A DNA stretch of 64,000 bases, taken from NCBI GenBank assembly GCA_029780695.1, contig JAKOYD010000106.1, forward strand, positions 1 to 64,000, written 5' to 3'. Positions 62,534-64,000 of this stretch are shown here, piece by piece (position 1 is the first letter of the stretch; every line of letters begins with the position of its first letter). The position numbers and the translations under genes were made by a program. The notes under the pieces are model-generated. The model did not search any database and was not told the origin of the DNA. It worked only from the letters and a program-made list of their open reading frames with translations. The DNA is from Pseudomonadota bacterium. Its GTDB lineage: Bacteria > Pseudomonadota > Gammaproteobacteria > Burkholderiales > Burkholderiaceae_C.

Positions 62534-63181
62534 ATGTCCGCCGTGTTCACCGACGCCCGCCTCGCTCCCCGCGCCCTCTACGAAGAAGTGGCGGAGCTGC
62601 TGCGCCAGCGCATCTTCCAGCGCGAGCTGGAGCCCGGCAGCTGGATCGACGAACTCAAGATTGCCGAGGAATACGGCATCAGCCGCACCCCCCTGCGCGA
62701 AGCCCTGAAGGTGCTGGCCGCCGAAGGCCTGGTCACCATGAAGGTGCGCCGTGGCGCCTATGTGACCGAGGTCAATGAAAAAGACCTGCGCGACGTGTAC
62801 CACCTGCTGAGCCTGCTGGAGAGCGACGCCGCCGGCGTGGTGGCCGAACGCGCCACGACCGCCCAGCTGCGCGAACTGCAGGGCCTGCACGCCGAGCTGG
62901 AAGCCGCAGTGAACGATCGCGAAACCTTCTTCGCCATCAACGAGCGCTTCCACATGCGCATCCTGGAGATCTCGGACAACCGCTGGCGCAGCCAGATGGT
63001 GGCCGACCTGCGCAAGGTGATGAAGCTCAACCGCCACAACTCGCTGCTCAAGAGCGGGCGCATCCAGGAATCCCTGGCCGAGCACCGCGCGGTGATGGCG
63101 GCGCTGGAGCAGCGTGACGCGACAGGCGCCATGGCCCGGATGCAAGCCCATTTCGCCAGCGGGCTTGAGGCAGCCGTCTGA
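62534..63181 (+). CDS. GntR-family regulator (FadR/FCD type)
   Basis: A 215-residue repressor/activator: winged HTH at about residues 12-75 (YEEVAELLRQRI...YGISRTPLREALKVLAAEGLV) and an all-helical FCD ligand domain (residues 85-205) with metal-binding-type positions (FHMRILEIS; EHRAVMAALEQRD). Being divergent from methylmalonyl-CoA mutase it is a good candidate to control propionyl-CoA metabolism. The ATG at 62534 gives the family start. pdxH follows 27 bases later in the same direction. Confidence 0.92.
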   Translation: MSAVFTDARLAPRALYEEVAELLRQRIFQRELEPGSWIDELKIAEEYGISRTPLREALKVLAAEGLVTMKVRRGAYVTEVNEKDLRDVYHLLSLLESDAAGVVAERATTAQLRELQGLHAELEAAVNDRETFFAINERFHMRILEISDNRWRSQMVADLRKVMKLNRHNSLLKSGRIQESLAEHRAVMAALEQRDATGAMARMQAHFASGLEAAV

Positions 63182-63208
63182 CCTGCTCCTACGCGGCACA
63201 ATGCTGTT

Positions 63209-63859
63209 ATGAGCACCCTCCCCCACGACATTGCCCAGCTGCGCAAGAGCTATGAACGCGCCGAGCTGGATGAAACCGCCTCCCGCGCCGACCCGCTGCA
63301 GCAGTTTGAGCAATGGCTCAGCGAGGCCATGGCCGCCGAGGTGCCCGAGCCCAACGCCATGACCCTGGCCACGGTGGGGCCCGACCTGCGGCCAAGCACC
63401 CGGGTGGTGTTGGTCAAGGGTTTTGATGCGCAGGGCATCGTCTGGTACACCAACTATGACAGCCGCAAGGGCCGCCAGCTGGCGGGCAACCCGTTTGCCG
63501 CACTGCAATTCCACTGGGTGGAGCTGGAGCGGGTGGTACGTATCGAGGGCCGCGTGGAGAAGGTCAGCGACGCCGAGAGCGACGCCTATTTCAAAAGCCG
63601 CCCGCTGGATTCACGCATCGGCGCCTGGGCCAGCCCGCAGAGCCAGGTCATCAGCGGGCGCAGCGTGCTGGTGGCCAATGCCGCCAAGTACGGCGCGCAG
63701 TTCCTGCTCCAGCCGCCCCGCCCGCCGCACTGGGGCGGGTTCCGGCTGGTGCCCGACACCTGGGAGTTCTGGCAGGGCCGCAAGAGCCGGCTGCATGACC
63801 GGCTGCGCTACCGCGCCGGTGAGGGCCAGGGATGGGTGCGCGAGCGGCTGGCACCCTGA
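63209..63859 (+). CDS. pdxH: pyridoxamine 5'-phosphate oxidase
   Basis: FMN enzyme making pyridoxal phosphate from its amine or alcohol form. The 216-residue product shows the family blocks [63 protein letters not shown] and the C-terminal [16 protein letters not shown]. Complete. A class-A-like repeat follows the stop. Confidence 0.97.
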   Translation: MSTLPHDIAQLRKSYERAELDETASRADPLQQFEQWLSEAMAAEVPEPNAMTLATVGPDLRPSTRVVLVKGFDAQGIVWYTNYDSRKGRQLAGNPFAALQFHWVELERVVRIEGRVEKVSDAESDAYFKSRPLDSRIGAWASPQSQVISGRSVLVANAAKYGAQFLLQPPRPPHWGGFRLVPDTWEFWQGRKSRLHDRLRYRAGEGQGWVRERLAP

Positions 63860-63867
63860 CTCACCCG

Positions 63868-63930
63868 ATTGCTATCGAATAAATAGCTATATGCCCGCGA
63901 AGAATGGTCGCGGGGGCCGTATCAGGCTAT
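63868..63930. repeat. class-A-like repeat with alternative hairpin
   Basis: GATTGCTATCGAATAAATAG with CTATATG, then the hairpin CCCGCGA-AGAATGG-TCGCGGG (63894-63914), and GCTATC at the far end. Head matches class A but the stem sequence differs. It lies between the convergent pdxH and transporter genes. Confidence 0.5.
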
Positions 63931-64000
63931 CAAAAACATCACAATGGGCACTGTCACCAAGGCCAGCGCCGTGGACACCGCCACCCCCGCCGTCACCACC
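63922..64000 (-). CDS. 3' end of a membrane protein, probably an AEC-family transporter (partial)
   Basis: The minus strand reads VVTAGVAVSTALALVTVPIV followed by MFLIA and a TGA at 63922-63924: a hydrophobic last helix resembling the C-terminus of auxin-efflux-carrier-type transporters (VSTALSLVTLP). The gene enters from beyond the window's right edge, so only about 25 codons are visible and the family assignment is tentative. Its last codons overlap the repeat at 63868-63930. Confidence 0.5.
   Translation of the reverse strand, partial: VVTAGVAVSTALALVTVPIVMFLIA

Overview
The window is high-GC DNA whose gene content and gene order point to a beta-proteobacterium of the order Burkholderiales, most likely family Comamonadaceae (Acidovorax / Ottowia / Comamonas type). 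This assignment rests on the argH-algZ-algR-hemC-hemD-hemX-hemY block, the M48 protease-pterin dehydratase-rsgA block, the glyA-nrdR pair behind a ZTP riboswitch, and a dispersed hairpin repeat with a GCGCTTG-N5-CAAGCGC core. There is no rRNA or tRNA in the window, so the genus stays open.

Layout. 0-8 kb: haem branch genes (hemY, hemX, hemD, hemC) behind an AlgZ/AlgR two-component pair on the minus strand, with argH diverging from it. 8-17.3 kb: a 2001-residue alpha-2-macroglobulin-like protein, a GAF-domain protein and penicillin-binding protein 1C. 17.4-21.1 kb: glutathione reductase, a DedA protein and an FMN-dependent lactate dehydrogenase. 21.3-23.6 kb: a small AT-richer patch with a secreted nuclease-like lipoprotein and an orphan self-cleaving repressor, then an ICMT-like methyltransferase. 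23.9-31.7 kb: two very long minus-strand genes (DUF349 protein with an RGG box; DUF748/AsmA-like protein). 31.7-32.45 kb: a gene-poor stretch holding a likely small RNA. 32.4-39.2 kb: transglycosylase, DUF1304, ZTP riboswitch-glyA-nrdR, oligoribonuclease, Ste24-like protease, pterin dehydratase, rsgA. 39.2-41.9 kb: an Mla-type lipid transport cluster without its ATPase. 42-49.2 kb: PHA depolymerase, an RnfB-like ferredoxin, and a three-gene 2-oxoacid:ferredoxin oxidoreductase operon with its own flavoprotein. 49.4-54.2 kb: cardiolipin synthase-like protein, VOC protein, nicotinamidase, serine hydrolase, DUF167 and an AbrB-Doc toxin-antitoxin pair. 54.2-62.5 kb: the propionyl-CoA to succinyl-CoA pathway (pccA, pccB, meaB, methylmalonyl-CoA mutase) with a divergent GntR regulator, then pdxH and the tail of a transporter.

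Most genes are housekeeping. The methylmalonyl cluster works as one pathway: PccAB carboxylates propionyl-CoA, the mutase makes succinyl-CoA, MeaB guards the mutase, and the VOC protein at 50.7-51.2 kb may be the missing epimerase.

The unusual signal is a set of short repeat families that have invaded genes as well as intergenic DNA. A palindromic CTCTCCC/GGGAGAG family sits in frame inside rsgA and pbpC and, with a hairpin repeat, encodes most of a lipoprotein signal peptide. A third family (CCCTGAGCCTGTCGAAGG) has expanded into two tandem arrays with 57-bp and 63-bp periods, both multiples of three, in opposite orientation on either side of a GIY-YIG endonuclease-like domain. That domain is joined in frame to MeaB through one of the arrays. 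The arrangement resembles REP elements flanking their transposase gene and is my best candidate for an undescribed system: a GIY-YIG nuclease that mobilises REP-like repeats.
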